Assembly: GCA_002007465.1 (NCBI GenBank)
Contig: LNAC01001226.1
Span: 217,290-281,289 of the forward strand
Reading direction: 5' to 3'
Origin: Ailurus styani
Lineage: Eukaryota > Chordata > Mammalia > Carnivora > Ailuridae
DNA length: 64,000 bases
The notes under the pieces are model-generated. The model saw only the letters and a program-made list of their open reading frames with translations, did no database searches and was not told the DNA's origin. The translations under genes and the position numbers were made by a program. Below are positions 34,925-45,139 of this stretch, piece after piece (positions within the stretch are counted from its first letter, which is position 1; the number at the start of each line of letters is the position of its first letter).

Positions 34925-35092
34925 ATAAATACTTTTTAGCTCTTATTCTATGCAAGAACTAATCTAAGTGCTTCTCACATATTTGTTCACTTCTTGTAAT
35001 AACTATGTGTGGTAAGCACTTTTATTATGGGTATTTTACAGATAAAGAAACTGAAATCAGGAGAGGTGAAATAATTTGCTCCAGTTTACCCT
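34925..35092 (-). mobile_element. MIR SINE
   Basis: The plus strand reads as antisense MIR: 'CTTATTCTATGCAAGAACTAATCTAAGTGCTTCTCACATATTTG', then 'TATTATGGGTATTTTACAGATAAAGAAACTGAAATCAGGAGAGG'. This corresponds to the MIR core and 3' part in reverse complement. Confidence 0.82.
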
Positions 35093-35094
35093 GA

Positions 35095-36300
35095 TATGTC
35101 TGAACTATGCAAATAGAATGGAATCAATATTAGTTTTGATTTGAATACTAGCTGTACAATAAGTTTCTTTTATGTATATGGACTAAGTTTACATTCTTTT
35201 TCTTGTAGTCCCATTACATTCTTGGCACCAGTAGGGCTTGTAGACAGTCTCCAAATCTTTCTGACACACATTGAACTAATTTGTATATTTATTATGTTCT
35301 ATTTGTATTCTTTAAAAACATGTCTATATATTTATCCCCATTGAATTTTACATTGTTTATATCCTCTCATCATCCTAGTTATTAAGAGATACTAAGAATC
35401 TAGATAATACCATATAACATTGATTAGGACTTTAAGCTTTTAGTCATCTCTTTAATTCATTTACTAGGCACAGTAAGAGTTACCTCAATCTCTGATTGGT
35501 GGTGAAAGTATCCATAAGCAAGTAACTATGAGGGACCCACCAGACCTTTGTAACAGCTTGAATGCTTCCCTGAACTTATTATCTACATACTTGACAGCTG
35601 TCAAAGACAGCTAGAAAAAGAATTTTTGTAGTAATAATAAGTGTTATTTTATCTAGGTACATGAGTAGGCGTTCCTCATTTTGAAATTATAATTTACATA
35701 TTAATAACTACAGTCACACAGCTATTAATGAAAGAGCAGAGACTAGAATTTAGATCTCCTATGGAGATACTCAATAGAGATTGAAATTTGTTTTGTTCTA
35801 ATGCAAACTGAAAAAATCAACAGCAGATGTTGATCAAAAGTGATTATCAAACCACATTCTAAAAAGAAATAAGTGAAAAATTCTCAGAAATGGCAGTGTT
35901 GTATTTAACTGTGTGGATAGTGTGAGCAAATTGAAAGCCCAATTACATATAGGTAGAGCTCAGCACAACTGATTCTATTTAAAAATAACTTCATTCACTA
36001 CTTTTATTCTACAATTATAGAACATTTTTATTTTATTAATTTTAAAGTGAACTGACTTCCCTTCTAGAAATCATAAGGTACACATTATTCTTCTCTATAT
36101 TCATTACAGTGAGTAGCATTAACAACATAGACAATTACAATTTCTAGTGTTATAATGTTTCATATATGGTGGTAAATAAATATAGAAGTAGCATAAGGTT
36201 TTCCTAAACTAGGCTATTCCATATTATAAGCCACTCTCCTCTGTAACCTTTTTTCTTTTAATTTATTTATAATAATTTTTTTAGCTTTTTTGGTTCATTT
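35095..36300. other. Unassigned AT-rich non-coding sequence
   Basis: No gene or family was recognised. Confidence 0.4.
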
Positions 36301-36309
36301 TGGTTTTAA

Positions 36310-36935
36310 TACATTTTATTTTTTAGAGAAGTTTTAGTTTCATAGGACTACTGGGCAGAATGTACAGAGATTTCCCTGCCCCCACACATGCATAGCCTCT
36401 CCCATTGTCTATATCTATATCCCCACCAGGGTGGCACATTTGTTACCAAGGAGGAACCTACATTGACACAACATGATGATCCAAAGTCCATAGTTTACAT
36501 TACAGTATACTCTTGGTGTTGTACATTCTGTAGGTTTGGATAAATTTGTAATGACAAGAATCCATCATTACAATATCAAAATAAGTGGTTTCACTGCCGT
36601 AAAAATCCTCTGTGCTCCACTGTTCATTTATTTCTCTCTTTCCTCTAATCCCTGGCCACCACTGATTGTTTTGTTGCCTCTATAGTTTTGCCTTCCCAGA
36701 ATGTCACATGGTTGGAATCGTACAGTATGTAGCCTTTTCAGATTGGCTTCTTTCATGTATTAATATGCATTGAAGTTTTCTCCATGGTTTTTTCATGTCT
36801 TACTAGCTCATTTTTTTAGTGTTGAATGTTATTTCATTTTCTGGATACCACAGTTTACTCATGTATTCACCTACTGAAGGACATCTTGGTTGCTCTGTAT
36901 TCTTTTTTGTTCCATGTATGCTACTGGTTTTATTT
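36310..36935 (-). mobile_element. Old LINE-1 3' end (L1M-like)
   Basis: Same family as 7755-8560. Shared antisense landmarks include 'AGAAGTTTTAGTTTCATAGG', 'CACCAGGGTGGCACATTTGTTACC', 'TTCACTGCCGTAAAAATCCTC', 'TAGCCTTTTCAGATTGGCTTC' and 'CTACTGAAGGACATCTTGGTTGC'. It is 5'-truncated with no intact frame. Confidence 0.85.
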
Positions 36936-37164
36936 ACAAGATTAAACTTTTCATGTTTCTTTATTCTTTTTCTTTACTTATTTCTTAGGCATATGATATC
37001 ATTCCCCCACTAGATGATAAACATTAAATATACCATTCTTTCCTCTTTCTTTTTTTTAACATCCTTCAAAACAAAACATTTATTAAAAACCTCATCAACA
37101 CATTAGAAAACAAAATACGCATTTCAACTTCAATAGTACTTCATAATTTAAAAATGCTTTTATG

Positions 37165-37278
37165 TTCACATCTTCAATTTAATCAACACAGCAACCTTAT
37201 GTAATTTTACTATTTTATAGAGAAGAAAATAGAAGTTCATAGAGATTATACCATTTGTTCAAAGCCAGAAATACACTG
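37165..37278 (-). mobile_element. MIR SINE, left part, split by an LTR
   Basis: Antisense MIR signature: 'CTTCAATTTAATCAACACAGCAACCTTATG', 'TTTTATAGAGAAGAAAATAGAAGTTCATAGAGATT' and 'TTGTTCAAAGCCAGAAATA'. The remaining MIR portion continues beyond the MaLR LTR at about 37706-37778. Confidence 0.65.
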
Positions 37279-37705
37279 TATTAGTTTTCAAGAGCTGCTG
37301 TAATAAATTGCCACATACTTGGTGGCTTAAGACAACAGAATTTTTTTTTTTCCACAGGTCTAGAGACTAAAACTCTGAAATCAAGGTGTCAGTAGGGCCA
37401 TCCTTTTTCTGAGAACCCTAGATCAGAATCCTTCCATGCCTCCTCTCGCTTCTGGTAGCTCTAGGAAGCATAACTCCAATGTCTGCCTCCATCTTCACAC
37501 AACCCTCTAGTTTCTATATGGACTTTTCTTGGAGGGGCACTTACCATTGGATTTAGTGCTCACCCTAATCCAGGATGGTCTCATCTCAATACACTTAACT
37601 TAATCATATGAGGAAAGACCTTTTTCCCAAATAAGGTCACATTCACAGGTTCTGGGTGGTCATATATTTTTTGAGGGGATAGTGACCAAAATTCAACCCA
37701 CTACG
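37279..37705 (-). mobile_element. ERVL-MaLR solo LTR (MLT1-like), nested in a MIR
   Basis: The plus strand shows antisense MLT1 blocks: 'TGTATTAGTTTTCAAGAGCTGCTGTAATAAATTGCCACATACTTGGTGGCTTAAGACAACAGAA', 'CTGAAATCAAGGTGTCAGTAGGGCCATCC', 'TTGGATTTAGTGCTCACCCTAATCCAGGATGG', 'CCCAAATAAGGTCACATTCACAGGTTCTGGG' and 'AAAATTCAACCCACTA'. There is no internal region. Confidence 0.9.
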
Positions 37706-37778
37706 TCTACATATACTAATAAGAGACATGCTAGGACTTGAACCTAGGTATTCACACTCCAAATCCAATGTCATCTTT
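37706..37778 (-). mobile_element. MIR SINE, right part
   Basis: 'GACATGCTAGGACTTGAACCTAGGTATTCACACTCCAAATCC' fits the reverse complement of the MIR tRNA-derived head (compare GGGATTCGAACCCAGGCAGTCTGACTCCAGA). It continues the MIR that stops at 37278. Confidence 0.65.
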
Positions 37779-37779
37779 A

Positions 37780-38740
37780 TTTCCAGAACTCAGAAGCTAT
37801 TTATGAAAAAATAAATCAGGATATTTTAAAGTGGCTTTCATTCACTTAAACACAGTGAAATTAAATTTGAACAAGTCAGATGAAAATTACATTGTCATTC
37901 TCAACTTTTAGTTTTTACTAGGTGTAGGCATTTATAATATATGAAATAATATATTATTTAATTTAACTCCTACAGCAATGGTGTAATGTATGCCTTTTTC
38001 TAACTTTATAGAGACATTACTTAGCTAGGCTAACTAATATGCCAGGGCCACAAACTGGTAAACAGAGTGATGATTTGTTCTGGTCTAATCACTATAAAAG
38101 TTATTCCTAATACCATATCAGAACTTGTCTCATTCTAGTTCCTATATTGAGTATAGTATATGTTAGATGTCTAATAAGCTCACAGAGCCAATTTGTCCAG
38201 AGTGATAATTCTCTTTAAACCAACAGAATGTCTTCTAGTGGTTTCTGACTCACCTTTCTTCCCTCCATCCTCATGTTTTCTGTGCTGCATCCACACAAGC
38301 TCTCTGTCAGTCTCTTTAAACACATTATGTTCCCTCTTGCTATGGCCCTTTCCAATATGTTTATTCATCAACCTGACTCTTTTGTGTGTTGTTTTTAGGA
38401 AAAGTGGAGGTTTTTCAGAATATGGCACTAGAAGTTAAGAACTATACTAGTACCTCACTCAATAATATAGTGGTGGACATATTACAACTACAATAAAATC
38501 TCACAATCAAAAACAGAAGTTTTAGATTAAAATACTTTTTATATTCTGCTATAGTAGGGAAATTTTAATATGTGATTATTTTTCAATGAAATTGTCAATA
38601 TTTATGTATAACATAATCTCAGATATTACAAATAAAGAATAATGAAATGATATCTAACATATCTTGTGTTTCTTTAATATCATCAAATTTGTGAACTATT
38701 TTTTTTCCTATTTAGAAACAAAAACTGTCTTCAAATTCTA
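37780..38740. other. Unassigned non-coding sequence
   Basis: No gene or family was recognised. The opposing 81/82-codon frames at 38180-38438 overlap on both strands and have no domain signature. Confidence 0.45.
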
Positions 38741-39017
38741 AACAAATGCATTCATCATTTTCTCTTATAAAAGTTTCACTATCATCCCCCTTTCAGTCAC
38801 TTAGAAACTTGTTGATTCTACCCACTAACCATTTCTCTAATTTATCATCTCTTCTTTCTCAGTATCGATACCTTACCCATAATCATCTACTCCACAGAAA
38901 CTATATAAACTCTGAGGTTTTAGTCTTTCTCCTCATCCCTGACCTGCAATCTGTGCTCCACACTGCAGTTATTTTCTAAACTGAAATTTTAATTATATAT
39001 TTCTACTGCTTTAAAAA
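38741..39017 (+). mobile_element. L2 LINE, left part
   Basis: Diverged L2 3' region ('AATCTGTGCTCCACACTGCAGTTATTTTCTAAACTGAAATTTTAATTATATATTTCTACTGCTTTAAAAACACTCAAGAG'). This corresponds to the L2 stretch about high-copy 'CTGCAGCCAGAGTGATC...CTGCTTAAAACCC'. It continues after the SINE. Confidence 0.7.
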
Positions 39018-39027
39018 CACTCAAGAG

Positions 39028-39234
39028 GGGCACCTGGGTGCCTCAGTCATTAAGCGTCTGCCTTTGGCTCAGGTCATAATCCCAGGGTCCTGGGATGGAT
39101 CCCTGCATGAGGCTCCCCGCTCAGCGGGAAGCCTGCTCCCTCTCCCACTCCCCCTGCTGGTGTTACCTCTCTCGCTGTGTCTCTCTCTGTCAAATAAATA
39201 AAACCTTTAATAAAAAAATAAAAAAAAATAAAAT
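39028..39234 (+). mobile_element. Carnivore SINE inserted in L2
   Basis: GGGCACCTGGGTGCCTCAGTC head, GGGTCCTGGGATGGATCCC, CAAATAAATAAAACCTTT tail and a long A-rich end. A perfect 10-bp duplication, CACTCAAGAG, lies at 39018-39027 and 39235-39244. Confidence 0.96.
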
Positions 39235-39244
39235 CACTCAAGAG

Positions 39245-39702
39245 TTTCTCATCTCTCTCAGGATAAAGTGCAGACCCTTACCATAGCATGCATGACCAGG
39301 CCTTCATTTATCTCCTAGCCTCTTTTCCCACCTCATTTTTAGCTTGGATGTATTGAACTTCTTTCATTTGCAAAAATTTACATGTAATTGATTATATCGA
39401 TCAAGCTAACCCTGCTGCCTTTCACTTGAATAGCATCTTTCCGCTCCCCATATCAGGAATCAGGTATTCTAGAAAGCTTTATCTGATACCCCAAATTCGG
39501 ATTATGTGCCTATTCTGTATGTTCCTATATCATCATGTACTCATTATACTTCTTCTCTTGTACCACTTCTCTCACTGAAGTATAGCTGCCTACAGGGTTT
39601 GCTTGTTGAAATCAGGGACAGTCTTTCATGTTCATTGGTTTATTTCCAACATATAGCACAATTACTAGCACATAGTCGGTATTATTTAATGAATGAATGA
39701 TT
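39245..39702 (+). mobile_element. L2 LINE, right part with 3' end
   Basis: 'AGGATAAAGTGCAGACCC', 'CATGCATGACCAGGCCTTCA', 'ATCAGGGACAGTCTTTCATG' and 'ATAGCACAATTACTAGCACATAGTCGGTATTATTTAATGAATGAATGA' follow the L2 3' end in order. The TGAATGAATGA terminus at about 39690-39700 is diagnostic. Confidence 0.85.
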
Positions 39703-40685
39703 ATAATCTCAGGTTTTTTTCAATGACATCTATTTAATTTTAAATGTATTTCTTTTAAGAATTAATACATGAATTTTTTAAAGTTGTGGTTTTTTTAGAA
39801 TCACTAAATGCAAATAATTAGACCCACCTTGGTTGTTGGTTGAAACAAGAGTCTTTTTTAGATTCTATTTTTTTTTTCCTTTTCTATACTGCAAAGTATA
39901 GGAATAGTGAAAGGAAAAATTACCTATCTACTTCCAACTAGTTATGTTATTGAGTATACTGCATATCACCCACAGATTTAGTTATAATCCATTATTTTTA
40001 AACAATGTCTCCTCATTTTCTTCTGTCATCTTATTTACGTAGGTAATACAATACCCTTTACAATGGATTTTTCATAGAAAGACATTGTTAAGAACCAATA
40101 TACCCTTTACTGGTAATATTTGTCTACCTTCTAATATAATTGGATTATATTTTTTCTATTAGGAGCGAATGGTCTTTGGAAATATAGATAAATTAGAATG
40201 CTCAATTGGTTTTGCCATTAGTATTCATTATTTTATATACTATTACATATCCTTTTAATTTTCCCTTTCTCAAATAAATGTATCCTTTAATCTTTTATGA
40301 TAAAGAGTGCCTCATTTTCCTTGTAAGTATAATAGTTTCTCATTGCTTTCTGGTTTTTTATTTTTTTTCATATAGCCTCCTAAAGATGATGTGACTAAGA
40401 TGACTACTATAGCACTATAGTTAAGATAAAGAGATATTATTGATTCATAAATTGAAGTATTATAATATGTGTGTCCTATTTCTGGCCCCTTTTAATATGG
40501 TTTAATACCTCATTCCACTTTTATTGCCTCTAGGTAGTGAACAAATGTCTTCATTGAATTGCACAAAGAGATACATAAATCTTATTCCTGAGAAAATTAC
40601 ATTTAGTTCAGAGCTCATCAGTGTGTATGAGTAATTTGAATTTATTTTTTAAATGTGCTTTGCCTTTACATATTTTAAATGGATT
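39703..40685. other. Unassigned AT-rich non-coding sequence
   Basis: No gene or repeat was recognised. Confidence 0.4.
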
Positions 40686-40689
40686 TTAT

Positions 40690-41090
40690 CAACCTTTGTG
40701 TTTCTTAATTACCTTGTATTGTTAGGTCATTTGGAATTCAACCAATTGCCTTAATCTCAAGAAAATTAAAATAAATTTTTTCTGCAAATTTTAAAACTTC
40801 ACCTTCTTTTCCAGATCATTAACAAAAGTATTGAATAGAGACACAGCTCTGGATCCAAGACTAACCCTGCTAATTAACCTCTTTGCTTCCTGAGGGTTTA
40901 GAACTTATTTCCACTCAATTTCTACCACTTAACTTGTTTTTAATGGCTTAGGGCCATCCCCAGGGGGGTAGAGGGCACTGAGCAAATCATTTTGCAATCT
41001 CATTCCTTAACATTTTTATTCTTATGATATCCTGTGAAAATTAACATCAAGGACATCCTTAAAGTGTAAAGCTCTTGGGAACTAAGTGTA
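40690..41090 (+). mobile_element. Candidate ancient CR1/L3-like LINE relic
   Basis: 'CCAGATCATTAACAAAAGTATTGAATAGAGACACAGCTCTGGATCCAAGACTAACCCTGCTAATTAACCTCTTTGC' (40812-40888) and 'GGAATTCAACCAATTGCC' resemble a segment of amniote CR1/L3-type elements as I recall it ('AGATCATTAATAAAAATATTGAATAG...CCAGTACAGATCCCTG...AACCTCTTTCC'). Strand and limits are tentative. No frame survives. Confidence 0.4.
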
Positions 41091-41159
41091 AAGAAAGCTA
41101 TTGTTTATATGTAGCAAACCCATTTCCAAATCTGCTTCCAGCTCTTTTTCTACCACTCA

Positions 41160-41275
41160 AATTTTAGAATTCATAGAGAATTACCTGGGGGATATTATTA
41201 AAAATGTAGATTTATATGACTCCCCTTGGATCTGCTGAATCAGAATCTGGCATGGTTTGGGTGACTAACTTAACC
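41160..41275 (+). mobile_element. hAT-Charlie-type MITE fragment (MER20/MER5-like)
   Basis: 'TAGAGAATTACCTGGGGGATATTATTAAAAATGTAGATTTATATGACTCCCCTTGGATCTGCTGAATCAGAATCTGG' follows the pattern 'GAATCACCTGGGGG...TTAAAAATGCAGATT...CAGATCTGCTGAATCAGAATCTC' of this MITE group. Confidence 0.6.
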
Positions 41276-41319
41276 TCTTAAGAAAAAAGCCTGGATGAAT
41301 CCCAGTTGTCTATGCTTTG

Positions 41320-41387
41320 CTTCTCCAAGTCTTATCCAAGGGTTAGAAGAATCAGCATCATCTGGGAATTTCTTAGAAATGCAGAAT
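41320..41387 (+). mobile_element. hAT-Charlie-type MITE, left part, split by SINE and L1
   Basis: 'AGAATCAGCATCATCTGGGAATTTCTTAGAAATGCAGAATT' matches the MER20-like block 'CAGCATCACCTGGGAACTTGTTAGAAATGCAAATTC'. It continues at 41601-41657 after the SINE and again after the L1 at about 42300-42395. Confidence 0.65.
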
Positions 41388-41600
41388 TGGGGCACCTGGG
41401 TGATTCAGTCCATTGAGCGTCTGACTCTTGATTTTCGGCTCAGGTCACAATCCCAGGGATGTGAGATGGAGCCCACCATCAGGCTCCACGCTTGTCCCTC
41501 TCCCTCTGCACTTCTCCCTGCTCAAGTGTGCGCTCTCTCTCTCTCGCTCTTAAATAGATAGATAGATAAATAAATAAATAAAATCTTTAAATATAAAGAA
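41388..41600 (+). mobile_element. Carnivore tRNA-derived SINE inside a MITE
   Basis: GGGGCACCTGGGTGATTCAGTCC head and a (CT)n body, with tail 'TTAAATAGATAGATAGATAAATAAATAAATAAAATCTTT' in which GATA units have expanded. A 13-bp duplication with one mismatch lies at 41375-41387 (AGAAATGCAGAAT) and 41601-41613 (AGAAATGCGGAAT). Confidence 0.96.
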
Positions 41601-41657
41601 AGAAATGCGGAATAGCAGACCTTTCTCCAGGACATTGAATCTTTGTGGTTTTGTTTG

Positions 41658-42295
41658 TTTTTTTTTTTTTTTTTGGAGTATAGTTAACATACAACGTTAC
41701 ATTAGTTTCAGGTGTATAATATAGTGATTGAACAAGTTTGTACATTATGCTGTGTTCACTGCAAGTGTAGCTACCATCTGTCCCCATGTATCCCTATTAC
41801 AATTTCACTAACTATATTCCTTGTGCTGTGCCTTTTATTCCTGTGACTTGTTCATTCTATAACTGGAAGTCTGTATCTCTCACTCCCTTTTACCCATTTT
41901 GCCCAACCCCCCATCCTTCTCCCATCTGGCAGCCATCAGATGTATTTATAGATGTTTTCCTGTATTTATAGGTCTAATTCTACTTTTTGTTTGCTTATTC
42001 ATTTTTTTGCTTTCTTTTATATTACACTTTTGAGTGAAATCACATAGTATTTGTCTTTCTCAGTCTGACATTTCACTTAGCATAATACCCTCTAGGTCCA
42101 TCCATGTTGTCTCAAATGGCATGATCTCATGGTTTTTTGTTTGTTTTTGGCTGCATAATGTTCCACTGTGTATACATACCACATTTTCCTTATTCATTAG
42201 TCTACTGATAGACACTTAAGTTGCTTCCATGTCCTGGCTAGTATAAATAATGCTGCAATAAACATAGAGCTGCATTTCGCTTTTTGAATTAGTGT
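41658..42295 (-). mobile_element. LINE-1 3' end with T17 tail complement
   Basis: A run of 17 T at 41658-41674 (the poly-A tail on the minus strand) is followed by antisense L1 3' UTR ('GTTAACATACAACGTTACATTAGTTTCAGGTGTATAATATAGTGATTGAACAA'). It ends with antisense ORF2 end ('TTTCACTTAGCATAATACCCTCTAGGTCCATCCATGTTGTC', 'AAATAATGCTGCAATAAACATAGAGCTGCA'). It is 5'-truncated and inserted into the MITE. Confidence 0.88.
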
Positions 42296-42299
42296 TTTT

Positions 42300-42395
42300 G
42301 TTCAAGTCTGAACTTTTAACAACACTCTTAGATGTTATTTGCCCATTAAAACTTGAGAAGCACTTTATAGACCGCACCTTGAGAAACACTGCAGT
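42300..42395 (+). mobile_element. MITE, right terminal part
   Basis: 'TCTGAACTTTTAACAACACTCTTAGATG', 'AAAACTTGAGAAGCACT' and 'CTTGAGAAACACTGCAG' look like the 3' half and terminal inverted repeat of MER20/MER5-type MITEs (TTTGAGAACCACTG). They complete the element that begins at about 41320. Confidence 0.6.
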
Positions 42396-42689
42396 ATAAG
42401 AAAACAATCACATGTCATTTATAGTACCAGCTATAGATTTTATTTCCTCCTCAATCCCCTTCTTTCTAGTATTTACCAGTTTACCTCCATCTAGGCCTTG
42501 CAGTATCTATGGTGAATCTGTCTTTTTACTGGATACTAAACTATATGCTATAAAAATGATTCTTGCCAGAACTTGCTATCTAGGGCATTATGTTTAACTT
42601 CTCTTTATAGTTTTTAGAAAGATTTAAGTAAAGATTAGGTACTATGTCTCCTTTATTCTAGTGTATTAAAGAAAAAAATAATTATTCAT

Positions 42690-43190
42690 TACTGTTGTTA
42701 AAGATGATAAAGAAGACTTTATTGAAAGGGGACTACTGCAGTAGGGTTTTATAATAGAGGAGAAAGACTGAGCTCGGTTACAAACAGAACAAGGACAAGT
42801 AGAGATTTACAGCCAAGGAAAAGAAGGGTCAGCGGTTGGAAAAGAAAACATAGCTGGGAAAACTTTTCCTAGTCCAACTCAGTAAGATTCTTGCTGAAAG
42901 CAGGCTGCAGAGATAAGATATTGAAGGTGGCGGATGAGGAATTTGATGAGCCATCCAGAGTGATAACAGACCAAGGTAGGGTTTTTAACTAAACTGACTC
43001 AGCAGCTTTCTTGCTAACACTGAATTTAGGGCTAAGGACAGACTCTAAGGTTGGGACTAGGTCAAAAAGATGACTCAGAGGAACCTGATTCAACTTTGGC
43101 CAAGGAAGGAGTCTTTGACAGATGTTGCATATGTGTTTTATAGTCTTTAATATGTTGAGGAGTTTTAAAAGCCATGCTAATTTCCTGTTT
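42690..43190. repeat. LTR-like interspersed repeat, family unresolved
   Basis: 'GACTTTATTGAAAGGGGACTACTGCAGTAGGG', 'AAGATGACTCAGAGGAACCTGATTCAACTTTGGCCAAGGAAGGAGTCTTTGACAGATG' and 'GGAGTTTTAAAAGCCATGCT' resemble a dispersed LTR-type sequence, probably antisense. G+C is a little higher than the flanks. It contains TGACTCAGCA (42995-43004) and TGACTCAG (43071-43078), which are AP-1/NF-E2-type sites. Confidence 0.4.
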
Positions 43191-43259
43191 TCGTAATCTG
43201 GCTTCTTAGAAATTCCCTGGCCTTTATTTTTCTTATAAATATTTTTTAGAACAGCTTAG

Positions 43260-43284
43260 GTCTTTTTGGTTTGTTTTGTTTTTG
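43260..43284 (-). mobile_element. Possible tail-only retroposon (25 bp, T-rich) with 17-bp duplication
   Basis: The segment GTCTTTTTGGTTTGTTTTG-TTTTTG is flanked by identical 17-mers, TTTTTAGAACAGCTTAG, at 43243-43259 and 43285-43301. On the minus strand it is A-rich, as expected if target-primed reverse transcription copied only a poly-A tail. Confidence 0.5.
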
Positions 43285-43574
43285 TTTTTAGAACAGCTTA
43301 GATTTAACCTTCCTTCATTGTGGAAAAACTCAGATTTAAAGTATTATCTTTATAATTAACAAATTTTAAATTGAGATTGTGATTCCACAATATAAAAGAT
43401 GACCATTTTCCCCTCTGTAAATATATGTACATAGTGTTTTTAATCATGTATTAAAATTTTAGTTAGTAAATTTATTAGAAATTCCTACTTATATTGTGTA
43501 GTTTATTGTCTATCTCAAAAGTACTTTTGGGGAAGAAATATTTTACTTTAGCTTCGTAGTTCTTTTCACAGGTC

Positions 43575-44070
43575 TAAGAATTAAACTGACATGAGATACA
43601 TTAACAGGAGAAAATTAATTACCTACACACAGGGAATGCACATAAACATGAGATTCTAAAGATAGGCAAAACGAGGTATATTGTCATCCTGAACTAAGGA
43701 GGAGTGGGTAGTAGGCTGGGATTTCAAAAGAAAGGAAAGCAATTCACAGGAAGGTGAAAATGAAAAAGAATAAATGTTTGGCAAACAAATGTTTGCTGGG
43801 CCATACAGAAACAATGAAGCATAGGAATTTTAACAAGCAGACTTTGCTAAATTCCTCCTTGTATACCAGAGCTAGTTTATAGTATGCTATACTTATCTAT
43901 GGTAATATCTTCCTTCCCAGAACAGGTCCTTTGTCTAAAGTTTTTAGGCTGTTAGTGGGATTGTCAAAACTTTTTCTTCAGCCCTCTGTTTCTTAAAAAT
44001 AATCACCCTAAAATAATCCACGTGCCAAAGAGACACATTTTGGGACCACATATTTTGCTTCTCTATAGTA
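43575..44070. repeat. Probable LTR-type repeat, family unresolved
   Basis: 'AATTAAACTGACATGAGATACATTAACAGGAGAAAATTAATTACC', 'ACACAGGGAATGCACATAAACATGAGATTCTAAAG' and 'GAACAGGTCCTTTGTCTAAAG' look like an old endogenous-retroviral LTR type I cannot name. Its opening partly resembles 26790-26830. No genes are encoded. Confidence 0.35.
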
Positions 44071-44074
44071 CCAA

Positions 44075-45135
44075 TCCAAATGAATATGTGGCTTTTGACT
44101 TAATACCAAAAGCTTAAGTGGAAACCTATACTTAACCAGAGATGCGTTGATATGAAAAATGATAAGGTATTTTTAAAAAGTGAACTTACATTTAATACAT
44201 ACCATAAGTAGGCTTGTAAATGAAAAAAAATAATAAAATGAAGCAGGATAAGGTATTTGCTAGTTTACAAGTTACCCTGAGGATTTTAGAGTGTGGAGTT
44301 ATTCTGTGTTCAATAGTTTTTCATACACATCAGAACGATACTAAATAATAATTTAGAGGATGCAACATCAACAGAATTAGGATTTTGCTAAGTAATTAAT
44401 CACTTAAATCCAAAAAACATATAGAGTTATAAGTAGATGGAAGGAGAGACTCAAGCCTGAGAAATTTTTAGAAGCTGCTGAGAAGGGTGGAAAGAAAGAG
44501 ACAAAAAAGCTGAGAGTAAAGAGGGATTTTCTGGGGGAGAGGAGAAATATCATTAATTATCATTAAATTGTTTGCTCTGTATAGGTAATGTACCTTCTTT
44601 TTTGTAACTCTATAAAAATATTCAGTAAAAACTGCATTGCTGCCTCTTAATGGTTTGTAGAGAAGATTTTTATTTTGGAGATGTGAGGATGTGTTGAGAT
44701 CTGTTTTAAGATACGTATTTGTGAGTACATAGGCCTTCCTTAATTAGACATTCTTCCTTCCATAACCTTATGTGGATTTTGCCCATGTAAGGTTTTAAAA
44801 CATTATGGCTATAAAATTCAGTTCTCCTTTAATCTAAAGAATTGTCTATTATTTTTATATTGCTATTTTGCAAAGAATACTGCTCTATTTTTGCTATATT
44901 CTTTTATTCTATTTGGGGAAAATCATCATGAAATCATGGATTCAAAAGGGAAAATGAAGGTCTTTAAATTTAACATTGGCCTAGGTCAGCAACCCCTCTC
45001 CTGAAAGTTGTATTCCACCCTCTGTTTAATTCCTGATGTTTCACTGGTTGGCTCAACTTGCTGCAAGCAGTTTCTATTTGCTCTTCAATTTTTCTAGTTC
45101 TCTTCAGTGGTTTATCTGGCTGCTGTGTTTCCTTT
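44075..45135. other. Unassigned non-coding sequence
   Basis: No gene or family was recognised. Confidence 0.4.
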
Positions 45136-45139
45136 ATGA

